DNA of 64,000 bases from Pachypanchax playfairii (lineage: Eukaryota > Chordata > Actinopteri > Cyprinodontiformes > Aplocheilidae), in the NCBI GenBank assembly GCA_006937955.1, contig SSNP01000040.1:2196051-2260050 (forward strand). The letters are read 5' to 3'. Below, piece by piece: positions 48,901 to 60,900 of the stretch. The number at the start of each line of letters is the position of its first letter. Within the stretch, counting starts at the first letter, position 1. Below the pieces are notes generated by a model. That model worked only from the letters and a program-made list of their open reading frames with translations, was not told the origin of the DNA and did not search any database. A program made the translations under genes and the position numbers.

Positions 48901-51900
48901 ACGTCTCATCATGACTTTAACTTTCTGTTTTGAACTTCAGCATCAGGTGGAGAACAAATAGCTTTGTTTTAACCTTTTTAAAAGACGACTGTTATTTGGT
49001 ATCAGAACAGGTGAAAGCAGGAGTTCAGAGGATTTTAAAGAGCTAGAGCTGAGGAGTTTAAACCAGTGTGGATGTTTAAAAACAAAAATCATCTAAACAT
49101 GGATTGTGTGTTTAATTAGAAGCCAGTAAAGAGATGCTGGTACAGGAACAATCGCTTCCTCTGGTACCGTTTAGGAGTCTGACTGCAGAGTTTTTATCAG
49201 CTGCAGACGAGACAACGCCTGATGATAACCCTGTTACAGAGAGTTACAATAGCTCATCCTTGAGCTGAACAAAAGCATGATAATTTGCTTCAAAGAGAGG
49301 CTCACTGTAGGAGGAAGACTTCAGTGGACATAACATAAAAAGGGACCAGAACTGTAGCTCAGTTATTTTGTGTATAACAGCCAGACAGTTCCTTTCCTCT
49401 CATGACACACACATGTACTTTAAGTTGTGGTCAGGAATCATTCAAAAGATCATCTGACTCTTTTTGGTGGATAGAATCAAACCCATGATCTGAATCTTTG
49501 CCACAGTGGACTTTGTTGATCACATGATCAGCTGTTTATTTTATGGTCTGAATATAAAACGTGTCACTTCAACTCAAGGCTAAAGCTACAATTTATTATT
49601 TACATCCTGCTTCTTATTACTGCATCCTGTTTTTGTCCAAATTTTATTCTGAAAGTGCTTACAGGAAGTTGTGGTCCATGTCTTCACGGCTTAGGCATTT
49701 TTTTCAGAGGATGTGCGTTTACCAGCTTCTATTCATCACACATCAAGCTGCCTCCTGTTTAAAACAATAAGAGTAAATGTCCAGTGAGTGCTGAGCTCGT
49801 TTTGTCTCAGCCAATCTGGCTTCTTGCTTCATTTACTGTTAATTTATTTAATCATGGAGTCTGTGTGATATTTCTAAAAAAAACAGCTCATGCATCAGAT
49901 TGTCACTTGATGTGCCGTCGTCAGATCACTCACCCTGAGGCACACGCACACAAACTCATGACCAGCATGACGAAGCTACATGACGTAGACTTCCAAAACA
50001 CACAGTGTGTAGGCAGAAATACTGGTGCTAAAAGCTAAACAGGGCCAGTTACTAATAATGTCTTAATGTAGGACGGACTCATTCTCAGAAAACAGCATCT
50101 TGTTTACCACCATGAGTCACAGGTTGGACAATGACAGGAAGGCCGTTTATTTTGGACGGATATAAACACAAGAACTGGACTGTCCTGCTTCAGGAGACAT
50201 GTCCTCCTGTGTAACCCCCTCCCATCCCCCCTCCAGCTGTGTTTTCTTATACAAAACTGTTTCCTGTTGGTTTTAGTTTTTGTGATTTACAGTTTTGGCT
50301 CAGTGAACTTTGCCTCTATTGAAGATGAATGATTCTACAGGATCTTTGGGTTTGTAGCACCTCGCCATTAACAGTGTTGGGAATGTTACTTTAAAAAACT
50401 AATTAGTTATAGTTACTCACTACTTGTTCCAAAAAGTAATTGCGTTAGTAACTGGGTTAAAGTAAAGTAACTAGTTACTTGAGAAAGTAACTGATTACAT
50501 TACTGAAAATAACAATTTCTTCTACTCTGGAAATAAAACTTGGCACCAAAACTGATTTTTCTTCAACACGTGATCTGTCAGCTCCGGGAATCGAACCCCA
50601 GTCCTCTGAGAGTCGAGCACCCGCCCACTAAACTACGGTGACCAGCCTATTTTCTAAGCCACCTCAATATAACCATGTGTTTGTGTGTGTAGCTGCATTA
50701 TGCAGTTCGTTTTACCGATCTATAGTAACTCACTGCATTTTACGTTCACTAACAATAATGGCGTCGAAACATTGGAAATTGTAATTAGATTATTCCGTTA
50801 CTGAAAATCCAAACACATTGTGTAACACAGTTACTTTAAACAGTGTTATTCCAAACACTGGCCATTCACCACATTGATAATGACTTTTGAGAATCTGTGT
50901 TTGTTGAAGGTTTAGCTGATGTTGTATGGACGTTGCAGTTTTATCTGTCGGCGACCACAGAGATGGAAACAAGTACTTTGTTTTAATGATCATAGAGATT
51001 TCAACCTAAACCTGGTTTAGGATGAATTTGGCTCATATAAACAGGAATAAAAAGTATTTCTGCTTCTTGAGTCACCCTGTGCATCAGCTGATATAACGGG
51101 AAGCACTTTATTCCTTTGGGTGTTTAAATTACACACCTCACTGCATTTGCTTTGACAGTGCATGGTGTGCCTAAATGTGCTGACACGTGTTTTGGCAGAC
51201 TGTTTGAGCATCACCACAGCTTTAATTAATCTAAACAAGGTGTCATCTGCGTATGTGGGAAGAGGGTTGCCAGGAGTGAAGGGAGGCATGATAAAACCCC
51301 TAAAATATTAGATAAGCAAATAAAATCCTGTAACAGATGAACTCTGTTTAAAAAAACAAAAAAAAAACCAAGAAACTTTCAAAGTTTGAGGTTTTCAGAA
51401 AACATATGTCACTTATAGGCAGAAAGATAATGTGTAACCAGCTCTGAAACAATGATTCACTGTGTGCACAAATCATTTACTTGTGTTTTTAAAGGAGATT
51501 TTTTTTCAGAATATCTCAAGGAAAAGTCTGGAGGCTGTTAAGTTTCAAGAGAAGTTAAACAGACTTTTCTCTGCTTGTCATTAAGATTTTTTTCATAAAA
51601 ATGTAACTAAACTAATTATTTACTACAACAAATGGGACTCAAAAGTTTGAACCGAGGTTCAGTTTTAGCTACAAGCTAAAGAGGTTGTGTTAAATGACTG
51701 TAAACTGGAGGCTCATCCGTCTGCAGCCTCCTCTCTGAAACATGCAGGACTCCACGTGGGTGGCTGTAACAATGCCCGTTTCCCTCACTCTTCAAAACTC
51801 TATTTAACCTCTTGAGCAAAACAAACAAATCCTGTGTGCTCAGAACTTTGCAGCCTAGTGCTTTTTTTATTTACAGTAAATCAGTGTAACTTGTATTTGT

Positions 51901-54900
51901 CACTTGTTTGGACTCTGGTTTTCCTGAACTGGAAAAGAGCAGCAGGTGTCGGAAAACCCATTACTGACTTGTTGACTACAAACACTCAAGAAAAAATTAG
52001 GAATCTCAGTAATTTATCTGAAACTGCTTGTTATCTGTTACTTAAATGATCCAAGTTTGAGTCTTGTGGTTGTTTCTGAGTACAGCTTGTTCTCCTTTAG
52101 AACACAATCCCTTTTATCTGCTTTGATTTTTTTTTTATTAATAATTGTCTCAGAATTTGATGTGAATTCCTCAGAGTGAGATTTTCTCTTGACGTCATCC
52201 TTTAAAAGATCTTCATCATCCTTGTGTGCAGGTGGATGGAGGCCTGTTTAGATGAGGACTTGCCCCCCACCACAGAACTGGAGGAGGGACTCAGGAATGG
52301 TGTTTATCTCGGAAAACTTGCCAATTTTTTCGCCCCCAAACTCGTGTCCGAAAAAAGAATCTATGACAGGGATCAGGCTCGTTACAAGGTAAATCCTATG
52401 TTTTATTTTCACATTTTGGGTGCTGCGTTTTGAGATTACATCATAGTTTCCAGATGTTACTGTCACTTCCTGACAGTTAAAAACAGTTTTTACACAGGAA
52501 AAGGTGAAAGGTGGTGGGCCAGTATTCAGCCACCCTGTAACATGCAGCTGTTCTACTGAAACCGAAAACTGCAAAAACAGTTTGAGCCAACAGTCGAGAA
52601 CGGTTCAGCTCTCTATGTCAAACCAAAAGATTTTAGGATAAAGCCAGTAAGAGATTTCTAGCTGACTGGTTTGCTCTGGTCTGTAATCATGGTTATTGGT
52701 GCACAAACTGTTTTTCTGTTGTTCTTTTCATTTTCAGAGCAAAGGGCTGCATTTCAGACATACTGACAACACAGTGCAGTGGCTCAGGGCCATGGAGTCT
52801 GTGGGCCTCCCCAAGGTGAGAAGCTTGAGCTGCCTGTAAATACACAGCTACTCTTTTTTATTCATGTAAACATAAACAAACAAACAATGTGCTGCTCTGT
52901 CTGAGTCTGCGCTCCTATTTATCCAGGCTGCACCTGGATATCAGTATTTATAACATCCTGTTTTAACCCATTTTCTGTTGATGAAACATGTGCGTGTTCT
53001 GGTTCCCATGTAAACACACAAAATATGCTTTATTGTTCTTCGGCCACAACCTGCTGCATTATAAAGTACATGTAAGACACCAACAAGCACAAGTTAACAT
53101 GCTAAGTACTCCACAAAGAGAATGGGTACTTATTTAGTATCTTAATTGCAGACAGCAATGATTTTGTGTCCAGTTTATTTTGGAAACTGGCATCCTGAAT
53201 CCATCACCCGCACCACAGAACTGTGCAGGGGAACTCCAGAACAGTGTCTGTGTTGAGACAATACCTAATAAATAAACATGAACTATGTGAAATGTAAATA
53301 CGACGCTCTGTTAGCAATAAAACCCTCTGTCTTCTTATCTTTAAGACCACATTTGTTTGTAGAAACTGGGACTTATTTAGGTTGTTAAGTGTGCCACAGA
53401 TTTTATTTTCAGTAGTTTTTTTTAGTAGCACATCAATTTGTATCTTAAACATTAATATTAATTAACAGAGATGGTTAAAATAAGAATTTCAGACCATATT
53501 ATTAAACACATCTTTTGACATTACCTGCTCAAAAGCAGTTATTTATTCCAGTGTTTTGTTGGACCTTCTTTAGCATCGATTATGACACACGGTGGCTGTG
53601 GCTCATGAATATAATCTTGCATTGTTGAAGAATGAGTCTGACTCACTACATGACATCATCTTCAGTTTGTGAATTGGCCTGAAGTCGGATCTCTGTGGTG
53701 TGCAATCCATGATACCATCACATGCTCCTTAAAACAATTTTGTACAGTTTGAGACAGAGGAATTGTCTTTGTGGGAATATGTCTGTGCCATCAGGGAAGA
53801 AAACATCTGCTACTGGAGAAAAGGCAGCTGACCTAATTTTTCAAGGGGAGTTTTGTTGTGAAAAACTAAAGCAACCAGTTAATAAAACTTCTCTTATCAG
53901 CCTGTTCAGCAGGAACCAGGACTCATCAGCTGATCCTAGCAAGTTGAGTCAATGCAGCTGGACTTCTTGTTTGGTTTCTTGAAAAAGCCTTACTTTTTAT
54001 CTCAGGAGCTTTCGCTGTTATTTTTTATTAAAACTTTTTCTTCAGCTTTAACGAAGCACCTTGGATGAGAAGCAAAACAAGTCCAGTTGTCTTCTATTCA
54101 TCTTGCTATGATGAGCGTGTCCTGATTGAGAATCTCCACCAGCATATCACATCTGCTGCTGTTCTTATCCAAATACTCCCACAACTACAGGAGGGTCTAT
54201 CTGGATGCCTCAAATGACCTTTATCCATTGAAACCAGTCATTTTGCTCCTCACAAACCAAACTCTTCTGTCCTTTTAGTCTCATTAAATAAAGGTTTTCT
54301 CAAGGCCACACAGCTGTGTGATGTTTTAAACTTCAGATTAATGTATTTGACCCTTCTGAAACAGAAAGGTTCTGCATATTTTCCACAATCACAGGCTGCA
54401 TCTTCAGACTGGGTTGTTCCAGCAGTGGAAAACTACTCTGAATCTGTCAGGGTTAAATAACTAGTTGCCAGCTGAAGCTAATTAATCACTGTTGTAGTTT
54501 CCAGTGAAAAGCTCTTATCTGTTTGCTTAGTGAAATCCCAGTGGAGCCCTTCATTTTTTTTTGGGGGGGGAGGGTCAGGCAGTGAATTCTCCACATAAAA
54601 TAGTAATGAAAGTGAACAGTACAACCTCATTGCATCATTTATGAGAAAACACTAAAGACCTCACAAAGTTGTGTCCAGGGAATTAACAAGTGAAAAGAAC
54701 TTTGTTGGCAGACCAAGAGCTTTTATTTTGTCAGCTTCAAATTATTAGAGGACATTTTTTATTAACATGTAACACTTGAATTAAAAATCCACAAATATTG
54801 AGATTAATTTAATTGCTGCTTCTATTATTGCATCTAATTTTGTCTGGCTTTAAATTGTGACAGTTTTATTTCCAACATACTTAATGTGCACCTTTTACAA

Positions 54901-57900
54901 AAGTTTTAAAGGGTGAATATGAAACAATTTCATTAAAAGCTATATTTAAAAAAAATAATACCTCCACAGGGTGTTTAGAGGGGTGCAGAATAAAAGTACA
55001 GTATTTCCTTTAAAACTTATATTTGAATTAAAATGTAATAAAATATTAATTTGATGGGCAGGACGTTGGCATTTTGTTTACATCTACCAGCCAATAGCAG
55101 CAGGTTGCCTAATACGGTAAATAGTTCGAGGCTGGTACTGTTGAAAATGGCTGAGTTGGCATGTCAAGCAGCTGCTTTAGAACCACGAAGATTTTGTTAT
55201 CCTTCTCAGAAGAGGAGCGACTAAAGAAGATAAAACCCCAGAGTGAGTTTAGGTGACGCTACAATTGATGGGCCCAAATAAAACATTTTCACAGCACCAA
55301 AACGCACGTGGAAATATCAAACCTGCATCCTGATGGCTGGAAACTTTGTTCTGTTGTTGCAACTACAACATCCACACACTAGATGTCGCTGTGGTGTTCA
55401 TGTTCCATATACAACCTTCTTCTCCAAATGAAGAAAAATAAAACACGAGGATAATAAAATACTGAGATACTAGTTAGAAAACAAAAACCAACACCTGTAT
55501 GATGATTTTACATAAAGTTTCTCCAAAGAGAAATGTATCGTTAACGTGGAGTTTTGTGATATTTTTCAGATCTCATCATGCAACTTGTTATGCTTCTGCA
55601 GTTTAACTCTCATAAACAAAATGTGATGAATAGTTTGTCCCCGCTGCAGTCGGGTGGAGGTTTATTAAAAGGTAGTGACTGATACTTATTATGGTTTCTT
55701 ATTTCAGATATTTTATCCAGAAACGACAGATGTGTACGACCGCAAAAACATGCCCAAGGTGGTGTACTGCATACACGCACTGAGGTAAGACTGGAATACG
55801 TCAGCCCTGTTTCAGTTCATTTCTTTGTTTTTCTTCCTTCTGTCAGCTAAAAGCTCCCTCATCTCTCTGAGGATTGAACCACATGCTTCACATCATAATG
55901 TGTTGTATTATTATAGAAATGTTTACTGTTCAACTCACTTATTTTGTGTCAAAATTGAATTAAGTTCTATTTGACCTGATTATGATAAGCCAGGATTATA
56001 CATCTAGTACTTGTATCAATATCCTCACAGAATTTAAAGGGTTGGTGAAGCTTTATTTCCTGCTTATGTTCTCAGTTTTATGGTGTTATTTGTTGCGTAT
56101 TTTTCGGTTTGTGAACATTTCTGCTGTTAAATTGCTGCACATTTTTTATGTCGTGTGAACTCTGGTTTGTCTTTGATTTATTGTTTTTATCTTATTCCTC
56201 TGTTTGGTGCTGTGTGGTTGGTTTAAAGTGATTTATAAGTGAAGTTGAATTGGATTGAATAACGTGTGTGTGAACTGATCTGCACATGAAGTTGTTGTTT
56301 CTCATTTTAGATCACTGTGAATGAACTTAGGGGGTAAATTTAGGTTCTTCTCTTCCATCCACACCCAAATTTAAGGACTGGTCATGTGAGCTGCCAGGAT
56401 TGTTTTCTCTGTTGTCGTGTTTCGGTTAGGTCCTGGGAGATTTGGTTTCCTTCCCTGCTTATGCACACACGTGCACTTCCTTCCTGCAAGTCCAGCTTAA
56501 GTCCCACAAAGCAAAGAGACAAAGCAGTGGAGGCTCCTTCATACAAACAGGTCACTGGCAAAATGATGTGTATTTTAAATACTATCTCAAGTACAACTGT
56601 CAAAATGTGAGAATGGAAAGGAAAACTGAAAATGCGGAAGGGACATCCATTGCTTAGAGAGCTGGTTTCTCTCGGTTTGTCAGGTGACTGTTTTATAACC
56701 TCTGCTGTTTGTTTTCATGTACCTGAGTCAGCTGTTACTGTCAGTATCGCAGCGTCGATCAGCTGCCTCTTTCCTTTTAAACAAACTTCCAATGCTTGTT
56801 GAAGCCCCCGTGTCCCAAGGACAGAGTGCATCTTCTGTTGACTAACACACAGAGAGATCAAAGGGCAAAAAATCCACCAACTACTGAACTATAGCTGAGC
56901 TGCACTCATGCCAGACTTCTACAAATATCTATAATTAATCACCACTTATCAGATACCTGCACGAGAATGAAAGTTTAATGAAGTTTCCAGCCACCCACTT
57001 GTTGAATTGGTTTCTTAGTGGTGGACTGACACTCTGCTGGCTGCTTTAACGTGTCCTGCAGCGTAATCTGAGGTAATACTGCCATCATGTGGAGGGAGTG
57101 GGGGACGGGGGGGGGGACGGGGGGGGGGGGNNNNNNNNNNGGGGGGGGGGGGGGGGAGCAGGCTTCAGAATCATTGATTTGACAAAGTGTGTTACACACA
57201 CACGAACTCTGACTCCAGTCTCACTTTTCCTCTTGTGCTAATTTTTTAATTATCCCAACACACCAGCATAATTAGTAAACATACATGCATGGACTCAGTG
57301 TTGTTGTGTGTTGTAATGGGAAACAGGGTGGAGGGCTCCTCCTGAAGTCCACCGCTATCTCCACAATTTGTAGATTGTTGTGGTCTACGTTGTTCTAACT
57401 GCACTGGAGAACCAGCTGATCCACATCCTGTCTGTATGCAGGCTTGTCTCTGTCCTGAATGAGACTGATGATTTTTGTGTCATCTCTGAGTTGGACAGAT
57501 TAATCACTCAAGAAGCAGTTATTTGTGTAAAAGGGGAATTACAGTGGGGTCAACACACATCCCTGGGGGTTACCAGTAGTGATGGTTCAAGGGCTGGAGG
57601 TCCTTTTCTGCCTCATGACCACAGATATCTGGATGGTGCGTCTGTAGTCTTTAATCCCTGGATTGGAGACTTTGCATAGGTCCAGTGAAGTGTTAAAGAT
57701 TTTAGTGAAGAGATCAGTCTGCTGGTCAGTGGAGACCTTCAGGCAGGAAGGAGACACACCGTGGCATCTAGACTAGGAGCCTTCCTGGCCTTTTGTCTCC
57801 TAAAGAGCAGACACGCCTCGTTCTCCTCACATCAAACCTGGTGGTGTGTGGGGGGCTGGGGGGGGAGTGTTGGTAGGGAATAATGGGTGATATCAAGGTG

Positions 57901-60900
57901 GGTGATGGGTGTGAACGAAGGTTTATCAAATCTACAACAGAACATGTTGAGCATCACTGTCATCTGTTGACTCCCTGTGGGGGGTTGAGGGGATGATAGG
58001 AGCAGATAGGAGCTGTTGGCTGAGAAGTATCTTCTCAGTAGCACTACTACAAACTACAAAGTAGCACTACTACAAACTACAAAGTAGCACTACTCTGCTG
58101 CTCTGATTTCCTGACCTGGTTGTACGTGAGCCTGTCTCCACAGTTATAAATGTCCTCCTGGATTCTTCAAAGCTGGCTGAGTTTGGGGGTAAACCAGAGT
58201 TTGTTGTATGTGCAGAAGGGTTTTGTTGGCAAACTTGAATCCTCATAAAAGTTGGTGTAACAGGTGACAGTGTCAGTGAGTTCATTCAGGTCACAGCAGG
58301 TCTGTAGTCTTCTCACAGAATGGACACCAGGCTTCACTCATGCAGTGATCAGACAGAACCAAAGTTGCACAGAGAACAGAGCAACAAGCTGTTTTTCTAG
58401 CAGTGTTGCAGTGGTCCAGACTGTTGTTGTTTCTGGTTGGTCAGGTAACACCCTGTCTGAATTTTAGGAGCTCCTGTCTGAGGTTAGCTTTATCCAAGAA
58501 CAGTGATAGGAGTCTGTATGAGAGACACACAAACATTCAGTGTTTTAAATGTTTTCTCATTTCTCTAATCCTGTTCTGTATCATTTGTTTCAGCTTGTAC
58601 TTGTATAAACTTGGAATTGCACCACAGATCCAGGACCTGCTGGGGAAAGTTGCTTTTACAGGTAACACATGTGGAAAATCTTGTGATCCAGGAGGAATCA
58701 GGTGTAGAAATAAATGTGTGATTGTAAAAAGTTGTTCTCTCAGTATAATAAATCGTTTGCACTCAGATTTTAGAAGCAACTTTACAGTTAGTAGAAGTTC
58801 AGTTATAACGATATAGAAGTTACAAGATGCTGAGGGAATGCACACATATTTCAGCCTTTTTCCAAACTCCATAATTAAACATCTTAAATCACAATATACT
58901 ATTTCTCACAAGCAAAGAAATCACATAAAACATCAACAGAAAAGACAATTAATTCATCCCAGGCTATTGTTAAAGTGAAGGACAGATGTTGCCTCAAGGT
59001 TTCATACAGATGTGGATACACACTTATCTGCATTTAATGAGAATCCCTGTTTAAAGATAATTTCCTTCATTCTGGGATTTAATTGAAAAACAACAAATCA
59101 CAGCGTGTGCTCTGAAGCAGGTGAGGTGATTTGTTCTAATAGTTCCGTTTTTTGTTGTATATAATTAATCAACCATTCTGATTTATTTTGTGGCTATTAA
59201 GAAGGAAAAACATGCTAAAGAAGCTTGAAAGCTTTTGACATTGTCAGTTTTGTTTTTAAATATTCTATAAAATGTTTAGTTCTATAATTGATTTTGATTT
59301 ATTTACATTTGAAAATAATTTGTTTTATTTTTTCCCCGATTTTAGAGAATGTCAAAAAGGTCGAAGATCAGACTATTTCAAACTTGATACAAATAAAAAA
59401 CATAATTTTTTAATATTTTGATATTTGCATATTCATGAGCACATTCAAGTAACAAGTAGCAGGTTTTTTAAAAAAGTGTTGATGAGTTTAGTGTTTTGAG
59501 AATCAGGATTTTGGATTGCTAAAGCAACTCAAAGGGAAAATAATTTGCTTAATGTGTTTTTTCCATTTTACTTTTGCATACTACAATTTGCACTGATGGT
59601 AATGCGTTCTTGTCTTTCAGAGGAGGAAATCAGTAATATGAGGAGTGAACTGGAAAAGTATGGTATTCAGATGCCTGCTTTTAGTAAAATTGGAGGTATC
59701 CTGGCGGATGAGCTCTCAGTGGATGAAGCTGCCTGTGAGTCCTGGTGTTTTCCAATGATTTAGTAGTAGTAGTAGTAGTAGATTTAATCTGATTTGTGTT
59801 GTTTTGTTTATTTGGTGCACATTAACATGTTTAAATAAACCCTGGTTTTAGTACATGCTGCTGTGATTGCCATCAACGAAGCTATTGAGAAAGGTCAGGC
59901 ATCGATGACAATGACTGCATTAAAGAATCCCAACGCGATGCTGAGGAATTCCCAGGAAGCCCTGGCCCAGGAGTACCAGGATACTCTGAGCCAGGCCAAG
60001 ACTCTGAAACAGGATCAGTCCTCAAAGAGGGTATGAAGCCTTCAGAGCTTTTACACTTTCACCTAAATGGAAAACTCCAAATCTTTACTGCAGCAAATGT
60101 ACTTTTATTAATGTTCTAAAATGTAAGTGCTTGTTAAAACACTAACAAAATTCCGTGATATTTTCCAAAACTGCTATAGAACGAGGCGTGTTTAACATCA
60201 ACAGATAAATTCCCAGCTATAAGGATTTAATTGATGTGGTTGCTGTATTGGCTAATTGGTAACCTCACCTCATGGCGTCTTTACAACTTGTCTGATAATC
60301 AGTTGCCATCAGTTAATGTTTAGCCATAAATATTAGTCATAAAGTGGTTTAACTGAACAGAAATGACAAAATCATCTACACTGTTTCAGCCTGATTATTT
60401 CATTTTAAATTGGATTTCATGAAGAGGTCGACTTGAATAAAGTGTTTAATGACTTTAGTTTAGCAGCTCAGCTGTCTCTGACAGCACATTCCAGTCCCTG
60501 CAGCGTCAGCTGTATTCAGCAGACTTTAGACCTCCACACTGTCCGGCATCTCGTCTCCATTCTCTCCACAAGCACTGTACAAACAGGACCCATCCATTTT
60601 AATCACATGACTGAGATGTGACATGTGAAATGTGCAGCTCACTGCAGCTATGCTAAGCTTGAATATACTATATGAAAAAATGAACAGAATACTTGTTTTA
60701 CTGTTGTCTCTGTGTGTTAGCGGTCCTCGGTTGCTACAGAAGAAAGAGATGTCTATGAAGAGCTACTGACTCAACAGGAAATCCAGCGCAGCATTGACTT
60801 TGTTAACAGTAAGAATGTGTCTGCAGGACACACGGATCATTTCCTAAAGCACAGCTGTTCACTTTGAATACAACACAATAAGAAGAGAAATGTTACTGTC

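Larger units (their letters stand above)
45403..52231 (+). other. iqgap2 second intron (6.8 kb)
   Basis: Contains the TTAA element (46499-47089), a SINE (48150-48385), a degenerate repeat (about 49.02-49.32 kb) and the hAT-like element (50372-50860). No additional exon was seen. Confidence 0.6.
55785..58593 (+). other. iqgap2 intron (2.8 kb) with assembly gap and LINE relic
   Basis: Contains a G run broken by an N gap (57110-57156), a LINE fragment (about 57.38-58.33 kb) and a 23-base tandem repeat (58037-58095). Confidence 0.55.

Noticed and set aside
50576..50644. Functional tRNA-Glu gene
   Set aside because: Acceptor and anticodon stems pair poorly and it lies inside a transposon; annotated as tRNA-like instead.
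51017..51289. Minus-strand ORF with a YADDT motif, as in reverse transcriptases
   Set aside because: No other reverse transcriptase motif in the same or neighbouring frames; a five-residue match alone is chance.
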